A stretch of 36,363 nt of DNA from an uncultured bacterium (GTDB lineage Bacteria > Patescibacteriota > Saccharimonadia > Saccharimonadales > Saccharimonadaceae), in NCBI GenBank assembly GCA_903866605.1, contig CAIPOF010000071.1, positions 1 to 36,363 on the forward strand. The letters are read 5' to 3'. The translations under genes were made by a program, and so were the position numbers. The notes below the pieces were generated by a model that saw only the letters and a program-made list of their open reading frames with translations, was not told the origin of the DNA and made no database searches. Positions 1-7,881 of this stretch are shown in pieces; positions within the stretch are counted from its first letter, which is position 1, and each line of letters starts with the position of its first letter.

Positions 1-1766
1 TAATACATATTAATCGTAGTATCGCCAGTTGCAAGGGAAGGTATTTTTACCCAATATTTACCATCTGTTTCTTGCCAATATGGGTATTCGGTTGTTCCTG
101 TCGTATCCTTGAAGCGAACGTCGCCGTAATCGCTGCGTACTTTTGGTGTGCCGGATGTGCCATAGCGGTTTGATATTTCAGTTGCGGAAAGTGCTCGGTT
201 GTATATTTTTACTTCGTCGATTTTTCCATTAAAATATCGTCCATAATCCGTACTATTTGGGGTATAGTATCCAAATCCTCCTATATTTAAAAGTTTTGTA
301 TTATCTGCTGGATTCACCGTGTTAGCAGCTTGACCTACATACGAGCCATTTACATATATCTTGCTATTAGAGCCATCATATACACCAACAACATGCGACC
401 AAGTGCCAGCAGCTAGTGTATAGTTGATATCACCACCACCATCCGCAGAGGCACTTATAGTAGTTAGTCCAATCGATTGAGTACCAGCATTATTTTTTAG
501 TCTAAGATCATATCCACCTTGATTTCCAGATCCATCGTATTTACTAACTATACTAGCAAGGTTCCCAGCTGTGGGGAGAGAAGTCGGATTAATCCAGGCC
601 TCAATTGTAAATGAGCTGCTTAAAGTCAGAGACGAGCTGTCTGCAGTCGTAACTTTATTCGTGCTGCCATTTCCACTAAGTCCACTTCCAAATTTGCCCG
701 AGCTATTCCAATAACTTGTCCCGGTCATGGTACCAGTATTGTTGTAGCCAGACGAATCAGTAGTAGTTGTCCCACTGCCTTCGTTTAAATGCCAACTTCC
801 AACTAGCCCGTTGTTATTTAAAAAGGCTGCATCTGAAAATGGATTTATTTGTACCTGATAATTTGTCAATGTACCACCAGAACTATTAGTAATAGTTATT
901 GGTCGTTTATACGCCAACTTCACAATATCTTGGCTTGAACTGGTTCGGATCGAGCCGGTCTGGCTGACAGTACGACCAGCGATAGTTTTACTAGCGTCTA
1001 TTTCGACTTTGATTGAACTGGCTGTTTGTAGGGCTGTTTGTCTGACAGTATTTGATTGACTAGAATCAATGGCACTTGGTATTGCTGTCGTAGGAGCAGC
1101 ACTTGTATAGTAATTGACAGTAAAACCATCTGATTGGACACCGTCAACTAATTTTATATCTTCAGATTTACAAAACGTATAATCTGTTGAGTTGTATCCA
1201 GGTACGCAGGTTGGTTTTTGCCAGGGCATATTACAATTTACGTTTGCACCTGCATTATAAGTGGATGGCATAATGATTCGTCGCCACAATGCTTTGTTTT
1301 TTACGAAATAGACAATATTTGTCATTAGTTTTGAATTTTGGCTAACTGACGAACTGGAACAGGCGTTTGGTTGACCTGTTAAATAAACATAACTTCGGGC
1401 TGAGGATAAGGGATTGGCAGTTGTCGCGTATGAATTTATAATTAACATTGAGCCTATTGAGGTATCAGAATTCACATTATTAAAAGCGGCTATGCCATTG
1501 TCGTAGCCCTGGCCATTTAAGAGTGGGGTAATACTATTGGTTGCCAAATATCCGCCACTGGCTTTGACATCAGCGCTAACAGTGTCCAGTGCATTTTGGA
1601 TATTGTAGGTCATGTTATTAACGCTTCGGACTGACAGCACATCACCTGTCATGCTGACAATAGCACTAACAAAAATTCCTATGACCAAAACAACAATCGG
1701 TGCGATTATTAACATTTCAACTAGTGTAAAACCCTTTTTCGTGGGTAGTGAGTTATGGTTTGACAT
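1..1766 (-). CDS. Pseudopilin-like protein with LamG domain inside DUF2341 (partial, C-terminus off the window)
   Basis: The open frame starts at the ATG at 1766 and is still open at base 1, giving at least 588 residues. The N-terminus is a type III (prepilin) signal: a short basic leader, then GFTLVEML and a long hydrophobic helix. After roughly 290 residues a DUF2341-type segment begins (YKRPITITNSSGG, NYQVQINP). It is interrupted by a LamG/concanavalin-like lectin domain (SWHLNEG near its start, FTIEAWINP, GTWSHVVGVYDG, GKIDEVKIYNRALS) and resumes with DVRFKDTTGTTEYPYWQETD and a VKIPS strand. The likely role is a pilus-associated or surface adhesin that binds glycans; this is inferred from the domains. 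Its start overlaps the end of the upstream pseudopilin by 14 bp, so the two are translationally coupled. Confidence 0.82.
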   Translation of the reverse strand, partial: MSNHNSLPTKKGFTLVEMLIIAPIVVLVIGIFVSAIVSMTGDVLSVRSVNNMTYNIQNALDTVSADVKASGGYLATNSITPLLNGQGYDNGIAAFNNVNSDTSIGSMLIINSYATTANPLSSARSYVYLTGQPNACSSSSVSQNSKLMTNIVYFVKNKALWRRIIMPSTYNAGANVNCNMPWQKPTCVPGYNSTDYTFCKSEDIKLVDGVQSDGFTVNYYTSAAPTTAIPSAIDSSQSNTVRQTALQTASSIKVEIDASKTIAGRTVSQTGSIRTSSSQDIVKLAYKRPITITNSSGGTLTNYQVQINPFSDAAFLNNNGLVGSWHLNEGSGTTTTDSSGYNNTGTMTGTSYWNSSGKFGSGLSGNGSTNKVTTADSSSLTLSSSFTIEAWINPTSLPTAGNLASIVSKYDGSGNQGGYDLRLKNNAGTQSIGLTTISASADGGGDINYTLAAGTWSHVVGVYDGSNSKIYVNGSYVGQAANTVNPADNTKLLNIGGFGYYTPNSTDYGRYFNGKIDEVKIYNRALSATEISNRYGTSGTPKVRSDYGDVRFKDTTGTTEYPYWQETDGKYWVKIPSLATGDTTINMY

Positions 1767-2142
1767 ATGTCGCATCCGTTATTGTTTGTTGTGGAGTGCC
1801 ATATTTAATCGTGACAGAGACTTTGGATATGGATGTTATTGCGCTGTATGGGCAGGTGATGGATACGGTCAATGTTACGTTTGATAAACCATTCACACCA
1901 CTTATTGGGGAATCTGTTGGCAGTGACGACGGATTTGTACATGGGTTGGTCGCGGATGATTTGTATTGTTGCAAATAATCCATTGCAACATTTGAGGCAT
2001 TTACTTTCAATCTAGCTTCACCGCCGTCTTTGATGACTACGGCATACAACTGAAAACCAGATATCAAAAATGCAGCCGCAACGAATAAGGTTATTAGCAA
2101 TTCGACCGCTGAAAAACCTAATTGTTTTTTAATATTTTTCAC
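1753..2142 (-). CDS. Type IV pseudopilin (minor pilin-like), 129 aa
   Basis: A short protein with a class III signal: MKNIKKQL, then GFSAVELLITLFVAAAFLISG. The Gly-Phe junction would be cut by prepilin peptidase, and the Glu at +5 is conserved. The remaining 95 or so residues form a small globular domain with two cysteines (PCTNP and ITCPY) that could form a disulfide. It sits between two larger pilin-like genes, overlapping the upstream one by 4 bp and the downstream one by 14 bp, so all three read as one transcript and probably one pilus or pseudopilus assembly. No specific family name can be given; small minor pilins diverge quickly. Confidence 0.8.
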   Translation of the reverse strand: MKNIKKQLGFSAVELLITLFVAAAFLISGFQLYAVVIKDGGEARLKVNASNVAMDYLQQYKSSATNPCTNPSSLPTDSPISGVNGLSNVTLTVSITCPYSAITSISKVSVTIKYGTPQQTITDATYVKP

Positions 2143-3569
2143 TGATTTATACTCGTTACCATATATACGGTGTTATCTGTTTCCATTCTGTAATACAAAT
2201 TAAATTTGCGGCACTCCTGGGCTGTAATGGTACATAACGCACCGCCACTTTGCAAAGGTTGGTAAACATATTCATTCTTTGTTGGATGCGTGCTGGCAGT
2301 TGTAGGTATTGTTCCGTCTGTCGCCGAAATAAATGTTGAAGCAACATGATCGGCAATAGTAGTACTATCGTCTCCTGAACTGGCCAAGCCTGGAGCAATG
2401 AATGAATTCGTGTCAATATCCCGCAGGGCAAGTTTTAGAGCATCCACAGTTGCCATTATTGCGGTAGAAGGGTATGAGCCAATGCCAATTGGTGTTAAGT
2501 AGCGAACGATGACTATTCCTTGGTACCCATTGCCACCAGGGCCACCTTGCCCATTTGAACCGCCAGCTGCACCGCCACCGCCACCATAATATGTGGCATT
2601 GCTACCAGCTCCTGATCCATTTCCACCACCGCCACCGCCATCTCCACCAGTTGATGTTCCACCTCCACGAAGGCTACCACCACCTCCACCAGCGTAAAGT
2701 AAAGCCGTGCCTGATATATTTTTTGAAATTCCAACCCCTCCATTTCCAGCTGCACTGCTGGTCGCACTACCGCCAAGGCCACCTGCACCACCACCACCAC
2801 CACCAACATAGGGGTTACCAGTATAGCCCATTCCACCTGCGTAGCCTTGATTTTCGGTTCCACTGCCACCTATTAGAGCTGGAGCACTAGTACCATGTGA
2901 CCCACCACCACCACTACCGCCACTAAACGCAGCGGGTGTTAATCCCCAAACATTTTGTTCGGCTCCACCACTGCCACCGCCATATGCTATTTGTCCGGCA
3001 AATGATGAATATACTCCACTTGTAGGCACTGATGTTGTGTACCCGCCATTTCCATTATTGCCAACTACAACAGTATATGGTTGAGCTGTTAGGGGTATAC
3101 TTGGGCTAAGAACACCACCTGCACCGCCACCGCCACCTTGATACCCTGCACCGCCACCGCCACCGCCACCTACAATCAAAGCCGAAGCAGTTACTGAGGT
3201 AGTACAGGTCAGTGTACTAGTGCCAGTGGCCGTGAATGTGTGAACAGTGTATAACCCATCATGTGAAATGCTTCCCCCAGTGCAGTCAACGTTAGCAGGA
3301 CTGCTGTCAGTTCCACCTTTATAGTATGTCTCCAAATGTTGGGCGATTGTTTCAATATCAGTTTTACGTTCATTATCACGAGCATTTGCCTGGGTCCCTC
3401 TTAAATTAACAACGCCCAGTGTAATCAGGATAGCCATAATTGTAATTACAATAATCAATTCAACAATAGTAAAGGCATTTTTAGTAGTTGGTAGGCGGTA
3501 GTTGGTAGGTAGTAGTTGGTTAATACGTAATTTTATCATCACTATTACAATAGCACTGTCTTTCATCAT
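2139..3569 (-). CDS. Type IV pilin-like protein with inserted glycine-rich domain
   Basis: 476 residues from the first ATG; an internal ATG at 3539 (residue 11) is an equally good start because the leader is long. The prepilin signal is NAFTIVELIIVITIMAILI. The helix continues into a pilin-type segment ending ETYYKGG, and pilin-like sequence resumes near residue 360 with GSYPSTAIMATVDALKLAL and ends with a cysteine-bearing C-terminal part. Between them lie about 250 residues of extreme glycine richness (runs of 5-7 Gly) closing with GYQGIVIVRY, the usual ending of glycine-rich receptor-binding-like domains. So the binding module sits inside the pilin head. The leader is encoded by a TAGTTGGTAGG-type tandem repeat (about 3482-3522). 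First gene of a three-gene pilin operon. Confidence 0.8.
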   Translation of the reverse strand: MMKDSAIVIVMIKLRINQLLPTNYRLPTTKNAFTIVELIIVITIMAILITLGVVNLRGTQANARDNERKTDIETIAQHLETYYKGGTDSSPANVDCTGGSISHDGLYTVHTFTATGTSTLTCTTSVTASALIVGGGGGGGAGYQGGGGGAGGVLSPSIPLTAQPYTVVVGNNGNGGYTTSVPTSGVYSSFAGQIAYGGGSGGAEQNVWGLTPAAFSGGSGGGGSHGTSAPALIGGSGTENQGYAGGMGYTGNPYVGGGGGGAGGLGGSATSSAAGNGGVGISKNISGTALLYAGGGGGSLRGGGTSTGGDGGGGGGNGSGAGSNATYYGGGGGAAGGSNGQGGPGGNGYQGIVIVRYLTPIGIGSYPSTAIMATVDALKLALRDIDTNSFIAPGLASSGDDSTTIADHVASTFISATDGTIPTTASTHPTKNEYVYQPLQSGGALCTITAQECRKFNLYYRMETDNTVYMVTSINQ

Positions 3570-3598
3570 AGCGCAAGCGTTTTTAGGACTAATAAGCC

Positions 3599-4618
3599 CT
3601 ACATTTCAAGTGGTTCTTGCTGGATTTCAACGCGAAATATATCACGAACTTTTCCAATAACTTGATCACGGGCATAGGCTAAGTCTTTATATGATGTGGC
3701 TGATTCGTTAATTAGCACTAGTGCATTTTTATCGTAAACTCTTATACCGTGAATTAAGGCGCCTTTTAGGCCAGCGTTTTCAATTAACCAACCAGCTGGG
3801 ATTTTGTAACGACTATCACCCAGCTCAAAAACAGGAACGTTGGGGTTACTTTTTCGTAAATCGTCTAGTTGCCATTTTTCGACAATTGCATTTTTAAAGA
3901 ATGAACCACTATTTGGATAGATGCTGGGGTCGGGCAGTTTAGTTTTTCGAATTTCAAGAACAGCATTTCTGATTATTTCGACGGAATACATTTTTATATT
4001 ATGTTCGTCAAGGTATTTTTGTAATGAATCATAAAATGGGGGTCGTGGCTGGTTTTTGGATAATTTAATGGTAATTGATGTTATAACGTAGCGTCCAGTA
4101 GCAATATTTCGAAAAATACTGTCGCGATAGAAAAAACCACAATCTTCATTTTGGATGGTTACAAATTTATCATTTTGACTATCATAGGCTTCAAGCGATT
4201 GCAAAGTATCAGCGATTTCTTGACCATAGGCACCAACATTTTGAACTGGTGTTGCACCAGTTGTTCCAGGTATTCCAGACATGGCTTCAATACCACTTAG
4301 ATTCATATCGACAACACGCTTGACAACTGAATCCCATATTTCACCAGCACCAATTTTAATAATTGTATTATTTATATCATCAGCAATGATTTCAAAGCCA
4401 GGGATTCGCATTCGGATTACTAAACCTCTGTAGCCTTCGTCGTGTGCAATAACATTACTACCACTTCCAAGTATAAATATTGGTATTTGTTTTGATTTGG
4501 CATCACGATATACTTCGGCAACTTCGTTTGGTGTACGAACTTCTACAATAAAACGGGCTTTGCCACCAATTTTCATGGTCGTAAAGTTTTTTAGGGGTAT
4601 ATTTGTGTGAATATCCAT
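3599..4618 (-). CDS. murB: UDP-N-acetylenolpyruvoylglucosamine reductase MurB
   Basis: 339 residues, a usual length for type I MurB. It reduces UDP-GlcNAc-enolpyruvate to UDP-MurNAc with NADPH and FAD in cytoplasmic peptidoglycan precursor synthesis. Visible motifs are the N-terminal NTTxxIGG-like segment (NFTTMKIGGKARF), the FAD-binding loop ILGSGSNVIA, the GIEAMSGIPGTTGATPVQNVGAYGQE segment split over two strands (GTTGATPVQNVGAYG), YRDSIF, and NSGSFFKN with the serine that acts as proton donor. The C-terminal ENAGLKG and HxxxLVN-like region (NALVLIN) completes the fold. A minus-strand TATAAT lies 9 nt before the ATG, so the mRNA is essentially leaderless. It is followed by the pilin operon on the same strand after a short gap. 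Confidence 0.97.
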   Translation of the reverse strand: MDIHTNIPLKNFTTMKIGGKARFIVEVRTPNEVAEVYRDAKSKQIPIFILGSGSNVIAHDEGYRGLVIRMRIPGFEIIADDINNTIIKIGAGEIWDSVVKRVVDMNLSGIEAMSGIPGTTGATPVQNVGAYGQEIADTLQSLEAYDSQNDKFVTIQNEDCGFFYRDSIFRNIATGRYVITSITIKLSKNQPRPPFYDSLQKYLDEHNIKMYSVEIIRNAVLEIRKTKLPDPSIYPNSGSFFKNAIVEKWQLDDLRKSNPNVPVFELGDSRYKIPAGWLIENAGLKGALIHGIRVYDKNALVLINESATSYKDLAYARDQVIGKVRDIFRVEIQQEPLEM

Positions 4619-4627
4619 ACAGTTATT

Positions 4628-4633
4628 ATTATA
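4628..4633 (-). promoter_or_regulatory. -10 box of murB
   Basis: Minus-strand TATAAT ending 9 nt before the murB ATG. Transcription would begin within a few bases of the start codon. No clear -35 box or ribosome binding site is seen. Confidence 0.55.
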
Positions 4634-4643
4634 ACGTATTTAG

Positions 4644-4951
4644 TTATTCTGTCGTCTGTTCTATTTTTTCCACTACTTTCTTGCCGTTCACCACCACTAA
4701 GTTCACACAAACGGCCACTCTACGTGTGACCATTTTATGGTCAGCACGTGGCGCTTGGCTGCCTACCGTCACATCCGTTCGTGTTGAACCATGTGGCGTT
4801 GAACGTGAGAAACTGTCTTAGAATGAACAATTTTGGGCTTTTAAGTATGTCTACGGGTGACGTTTGGTGGGGCAAACCGTACGGCAGGACCCAGTAAACT
4901 TAATCTGATTACTCTAGTTAATCTGTTAATTTTTGATATAATAAACAACAC
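4644..4951. other. Intergenic stretch with a possible small minus-strand ORF and the tRNA-Arg promoter
   Basis: About 300 bp between murB and tRNA-Arg. On the minus strand a frame open from about 4820 to a stop at 4644 reads a valine-rich C-terminus (VAVCVNLVVVNGKKVVEKI). The only ATG in it is at 4733 (29 aa) and a GTG is at 4772 (43 aa); neither has a good ribosome binding site, so a gene is uncertain. A TATAAT at 4937-4942 lies ten bases before the tRNA and is its likely -10 box. Confidence 0.3.
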
Positions 4952-5028
4952 GCACCCGTAGCTCAGTGGATTAGAGCATCTGTCTTCGGAACAGAGGGTC
5001 GGCGGTTCGAATCCGTCCGGGTGTACCA
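4952..5028 (+). tRNA. tRNA-Arg(TCG)
   Basis: 77 nt with encoded CCA. The acceptor stem GCACCCG pairs with CGGGTGT (one G-T pair), the D arm is GCTC/GAGC, the anticodon stem TCTGT/ACAGA encloses loop CTTCGGA (anticodon TCG, reading CGA), and the T arm has loop TTCGAAT. A TATAAT ends 9 nt upstream, and a strong hairpin plus T-run follows at 5076. Confidence 0.95.
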
Positions 5029-5073
5029 TTCTACTTCGCCACCCATTATCCAAAGCAAGATTGTGAAGAAAAA

Positions 5074-5108
5074 TGCCCTCCATTGCCTAGGCGACGGAGG
5101 GATTTTTT
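5074..5108. terminator. Bidirectional terminator between tRNA-Arg and the GGDEF gene
   Basis: Stem CCCTCC/GGAGGG (5076-5081 with 5096-5101), with an inner stem TTGCC/GGCGA, followed by GATTTTTTGATTTTTT. It stops the tRNA transcript. The minus-strand GGDEF gene ends inside it and has A-run/T-run symmetry on the other side. Confidence 0.75.
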
Positions 5109-6499
5109 GATTTTTTATCTTCGTACATATTAAAATCAGCAGAATGGTAAAGAGCATTATCCCATTCTGATGATTCTTTAGCTGTGGCAAGACCAATCGA
5201 AACAGAGATTTTAACATCAGGATCTTGTTGATTATACAAAGCAATATTTCCATGAATCCTCTCGGCGTATTCCTTAGCAGTTTCTTCGTCAACATCGGGC
5301 AACAATATAGTAAATTCATCACCACCTGATCGGCAAACGCAGTCTTCCTCACGGAAGACGCTTCGCAGGATAGAACCAAATATTATTAAAACTTCATCGC
5401 CTTTTGCATGACCCAGTTGATCGTTTACACTTTTGAAATTATCCAGATCCATTTGTAAAATACTCGCTGGAAAATGCCGACTATTTTTTATTATTCCGAA
5501 CTGTTCTTCCATGTGATACCTTGAAAATACCTTTTTTACTAAAGGATCATATAATGATTTATTCATTAATTCTTGTTGCAGTTGCTTTAAATCAGTTATA
5601 TCAATAACATTTATAGAACTAAAAACCACTTGATTAAATTTATCTTTTTCAATATTTAAATTAATTAAAGCTGGGAATTTTAACCCATCCTTTCGAATAC
5701 ATGTAGATTCGGTGTCCATCTGAAATATTCGGCTTTGGTTTTCATTAATATCTTTTTCTATTTTTAAACGAATTTCTGGTGCAAATAAATTAAAGAAAGA
5801 TAATTCTTTTAATTCAATTGGGGTATATCCGAATATTTTTTGGAAGGCCGGATTAGACATCCCGATATTTATACTTTTTCCACCGACTGCTTCCATTGCG
5901 ATGCCCCATTTGGCGCTAGAAAACAACTTTGTCCATCTTTGCCCCCGCTCTTTTAAGCGACTCAATTCGTTGATACCTTGTATTACTCCAAGCACAGATA
6001 TCACATTTCCATGCTCATCATATTCTACTGTTTCAGCGGTTTCCCTAACCTTGTTCCAGTAACCGTTTTTGTGTCTTATCCGTAATTCGCAATCATATTC
6101 TGGGATCTCGCCTTTAATGAATTCCTGTAATTGTTTATCCGACCTTTCGATGTCATCGGGGTCCATGAGGTGCGCTTTAATATTACTATTTAATTTTTCA
6201 ATATCTTTTTCGGGAAAACCAAGCTTTTCTAAAAATGAATGATACGTTTTTTCTCCAGTTAATACATCCAATTGCCAAAAACCAGTCTTTGAACTTTTTT
6301 GTAGTATTTCAATTTTTCGCCTCTCTTCAGCTAATTGATCCAAAGTTTGTTCAAAATCATTCGCCCAAAAACCCGTATTACCTGGAGAAGGTGTTTCGAC
6401 CACATTAGTTAATCTTAAAAGATCGGCTAACTGTCTGCTGTCAGTTTCGGTTTGGACTGCTTTAAATGCTATTTCTGCTAGTTTTCTTGCGGCGTGCAA
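5087..6499 (-). CDS. PAS-PAS-GGDEF diguanylate cyclase
   Basis: 470 residues from a TTG at 6499. Two PAS-type sensor domains (roughly 65-180 and 190-310; the first ends in a PAC-like segment around HGNVISVLGVIQ) precede a GGDEF domain (about 320-465). The active-site motif RSGGDEF is intact, and REED, five residues upstream of it, fits the RxxD inhibitory site, so an active, product-inhibited c-di-GMP synthase is likely. No membrane segment is seen. The TTG lacks a ribosome binding site. The frame stays open 32 codons further upstream with convincing coding sequence (INDNPDQDLEPQDFF), but contains no ATG, GTG or TTG there; an AAGGA stands just before an ATA at 6595. The true start may be a rare ATA or ATT codon. 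Confidence 0.85.
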   Translation of the reverse strand: MHAARKLAEIAFKAVQTETDSRQLADLLRLTNVVETPSPGNTGFWANDFEQTLDQLAEERRKIEILQKSSKTGFWQLDVLTGEKTYHSFLEKLGFPEKDIEKLNSNIKAHLMDPDDIERSDKQLQEFIKGEIPEYDCELRIRHKNGYWNKVRETAETVEYDEHGNVISVLGVIQGINELSRLKERGQRWTKLFSSAKWGIAMEAVGGKSINIGMSNPAFQKIFGYTPIELKELSFFNLFAPEIRLKIEKDINENQSRIFQMDTESTCIRKDGLKFPALINLNIEKDKFNQVVFSSINVIDITDLKQLQQELMNKSLYDPLVKKVFSRYHMEEQFGIIKNSRHFPASILQMDLDNFKSVNDQLGHAKGDEVLIIFGSILRSVFREEDCVCRSGGDEFTILLPDVDEETAKEYAERIHGNIALYNQQDPDVKISVSIGLATAKESSEWDNALYHSADFNMYEDKKSKNPSVA

Positions 6500-6678
6500 T
6501 CTAGTTTCGATATCAGGGCTTTCAAGATTTTCTGCTATTTCAAAAAAATCTTGCGGTTCAAGATCCTGATCCGGATTGTCATTTATTTTGTCTATAAAAT
6601 TTCCTTCAAAACCTAGTATAGTAATATCTGATTTTGTTATTATTTAGATTCTAGCATACTTAACCCATGCAGAGCATG

Positions 6679-6708
6679 AATATATGTAAGCATATCTTTA
6701 CATATATT
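6679..6708. repeat. 11-bp inverted repeat between divergent genes
   Basis: AATATATGTAA and TTACATATATT form a perfect inverted repeat around 8 nt. It lies between the GGDEF gene and the divergent membrane-protein gene, so an operator for a dimeric regulator is the simplest reading. No terminator T-run follows it. Confidence 0.5.
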
Positions 6709-6813
6709 ACTGAATTTGTAAATGTTTATATCGGATTTTGAAAAGTTTTGACATCTATGGATTGACAGCATTTATGATTAATAATTATTTTTATGATAAA
6801 CTTAATTTAATTC

Positions 6814-7548
6814 ATGAATAAAATAACCAATATACTTTTGACAAAAATTAGGCTCAGTTATTACTTTATTATTTTATTTGTTTTTTTCGTAATAGTTGTG
6901 ACTTTTATCCCACATATAAAATTTGATGGTGGAGCGTTGGCATTATTCTCTGTCAACTCATTTTTATATGGATTTTATATTTCGCCAATACTTAGCGCAC
7001 AAAAGGCAAGAATAGAGGATTTACATAAAATTGTTCGTTCTGAATCAAATGCAATTTTTGCAATGGCCCTTGTTGTTGCCAAATCACCAGATAAGTTCAG
7101 GGAAGAAATTCAAAATATGTTATTAGATTATCTAGATCACGCTATGCGTCATCGTCGTCCAGCTGGGGGCGAAGAAAAATACGAGGCTATGATTTCGTAT
7201 TGTCTAGATTACAAAGGTGCAAATCAGGGAGAGATTGATAAGTTGTTGGATAAATTAATTGCCAATCAGCAAAATCGTACTAACTATTCAATGCAACTTA
7301 GCAACAGAGTCTATAGTAACGAATGGATGATAATGATAATCTTATTTTCCGTTACGTTGACGTTTATATTACTGCTAGATGCTGGTAGTAATTATATTTA
7401 TAAAATTTTGGCCGCCCTACTTTGTACTGGTCTTAGTATGCTGTTGATTATCCTTGCCAAGATGTCGACGCTAACTCATAAAAAAGCCAAACAAATCTGG
7501 GATCCGTATAAAAAGTTGATTGATAGTCGTTTTTATCGAATTGACTAA
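6814..7548 (+). CDS. Four-helix membrane protein of unknown function (bestrophin-like DUF4239-type architecture)
   Basis: 244 residues with two N-terminal membrane helices (about 16-36 and 43-60), a charged cytoplasmic middle region (about 65-165) and two C-terminal helices (about 170-190 and 195-215). That two-plus-two layout resembles bestrophin-like DUF4239 proteins, but no diagnostic motif is recognised, so the family is a guess. A TATGAT/TAAACT region lies 15-20 nt before the ATG. It is divergent from the GGDEF gene across a shared region with an inverted repeat. The next feature downstream is the promoter of the tRNA-like RNA at 7600. Confidence 0.75.
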   Translation: MNKITNILLTKIRLSYYFIILFVFFVIVVTFIPHIKFDGGALALFSVNSFLYGFYISPILSAQKARIEDLHKIVRSESNAIFAMALVVAKSPDKFREEIQNMLLDYLDHAMRHRRPAGGEEKYEAMISYCLDYKGANQGEIDKLLDKLIANQQNRTNYSMQLSNRVYSNEWMIMIILFSVTLTFILLLDAGSNYIYKILAALLCTGLSMLLIILAKMSTLTHKKAKQIWDPYKKLIDSRFYRID

Positions 7549-7557
7549 ACTATTTCC

Positions 7558-7586
7558 TTGCACCAACAGAGGTAATAGTGTACAAT
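7558..7586 (+). promoter_or_regulatory. Sigma70-type promoter of the tRNA-like RNA and tRNA-Lys
   Basis: TTGCAC, a 17-bp spacer and TACAAT. Transcription would begin near 7593, about 7 nt before the tRNA-like RNA. A second TACAAT at 7788-7793 precedes the intact tRNA-Lys. Confidence 0.7.
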
Positions 7587-7599
7587 CTTTTTTGTGAGC

Positions 7600-7758
7600 G
7601 GGTCAGTAACTCAGCTGGTTAGAGCGTCTGCACACTTTCGGCAGATGTCGTGGGTGAGAACTGCCCAGAATGGCAGTTAGCAAGGCCGGAAGCCGGATGA
7701 CGAATGTCACCGACTGAGGCGGGGTCGCGGAATTTTCCAAAGGAAAATATCTATGACC
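7600..7758 (+). ncRNA. tRNA-Lys-like RNA with a ~100-nt structured insert in the T arm (copy 1)
   Basis: 7600-7655 matches the neighbouring tRNA-Lys from its 5' end through GTCGTGGGT of the T arm, with few differences. The anticodon arm TCTGC/GCAGA holds an odd loop, ACACTTTCG. Instead of the T loop, about 102 nt follow. They contain an AACTGCC/GGCAGTT hairpin (7659-7678), a GC-rich GGCCGGAAGCC segment, a TGAC/GTCA hairpin near 7698, and an ATTTTCC/GGAAAAT hairpin (7732-7748) enclosed by GGTC/GACC. The same insert occurs at 24179-24278, where the last pair of the 7732 hairpin changes from C-G to T-A. After 7764 this copy departs from tRNA sequence, so its own acceptor 3' strand is missing. 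A good promoter precedes it. I cannot assign a known class; it is too short for a group I or II intron. Confidence 0.65.
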
Positions 7759-7804
7759 AAGTCCTAGGATTTGAACCCACAGTACTTTACAATGATTATC
7801 ACAT

Positions 7805-7881
7805 GGGCCAGTAACTCAGCTGGTTAGAGTGTCTGCCTCTTAAGCAGAATGTCGTGGGTTCAAGTCCCACCTGGCCCTCCA
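7805..7881 (+). tRNA. tRNA-Lys(CTT), integration target
   Basis: 77 nt with encoded CCA. Acceptor GGGCCAG/CTGGCCC, D arm ACTC/GAGT, anticodon stem TCTGC/GCAGA with loop CTCTTAA (anticodon CTT), T arm GTGGG/CCCAC with loop TTCAAGT, discriminator T. Its 3' end supplies the repeated attachment core, and the serine recombinase gene overlaps its last 22 bases on the other strand. The 21 bases 7861-7881 recur exactly at 24279-24299, so the original 3' end was displaced 16 kb downstream and the gene rebuilt by the incoming element. Confidence 0.95.

Noticed and set aside
2513-2890. Frames on both strands across the glycine-rich region, giving valine- or histidine-rich products
   Set aside because: Shadow frames of the GGN/CCN repeats encoding polyglycine.
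3480-3522. TAGTTGGTAGG-type repeats as a CRISPR or regulatory repeat
   Set aside because: They lie inside the prepilin leader coding sequence (LLPTNYRLPTT) and are short imperfect repeats.
4841-5083. 80-codon minus-strand frame over tRNA-Arg
   Set aside because: It runs through the tRNA gene and the familiar translated-tRNA string (VHPDGFEPPTLCSEDRCSNP) is a common annotation artefact.
7600-7758. Group I or group II intron, tmRNA or RNase P RNA in the tRNA-like gene
   Set aside because: About 100 nt is too short, and the conserved core sequences of those RNAs are not present. Kept as unclassified structured RNA.
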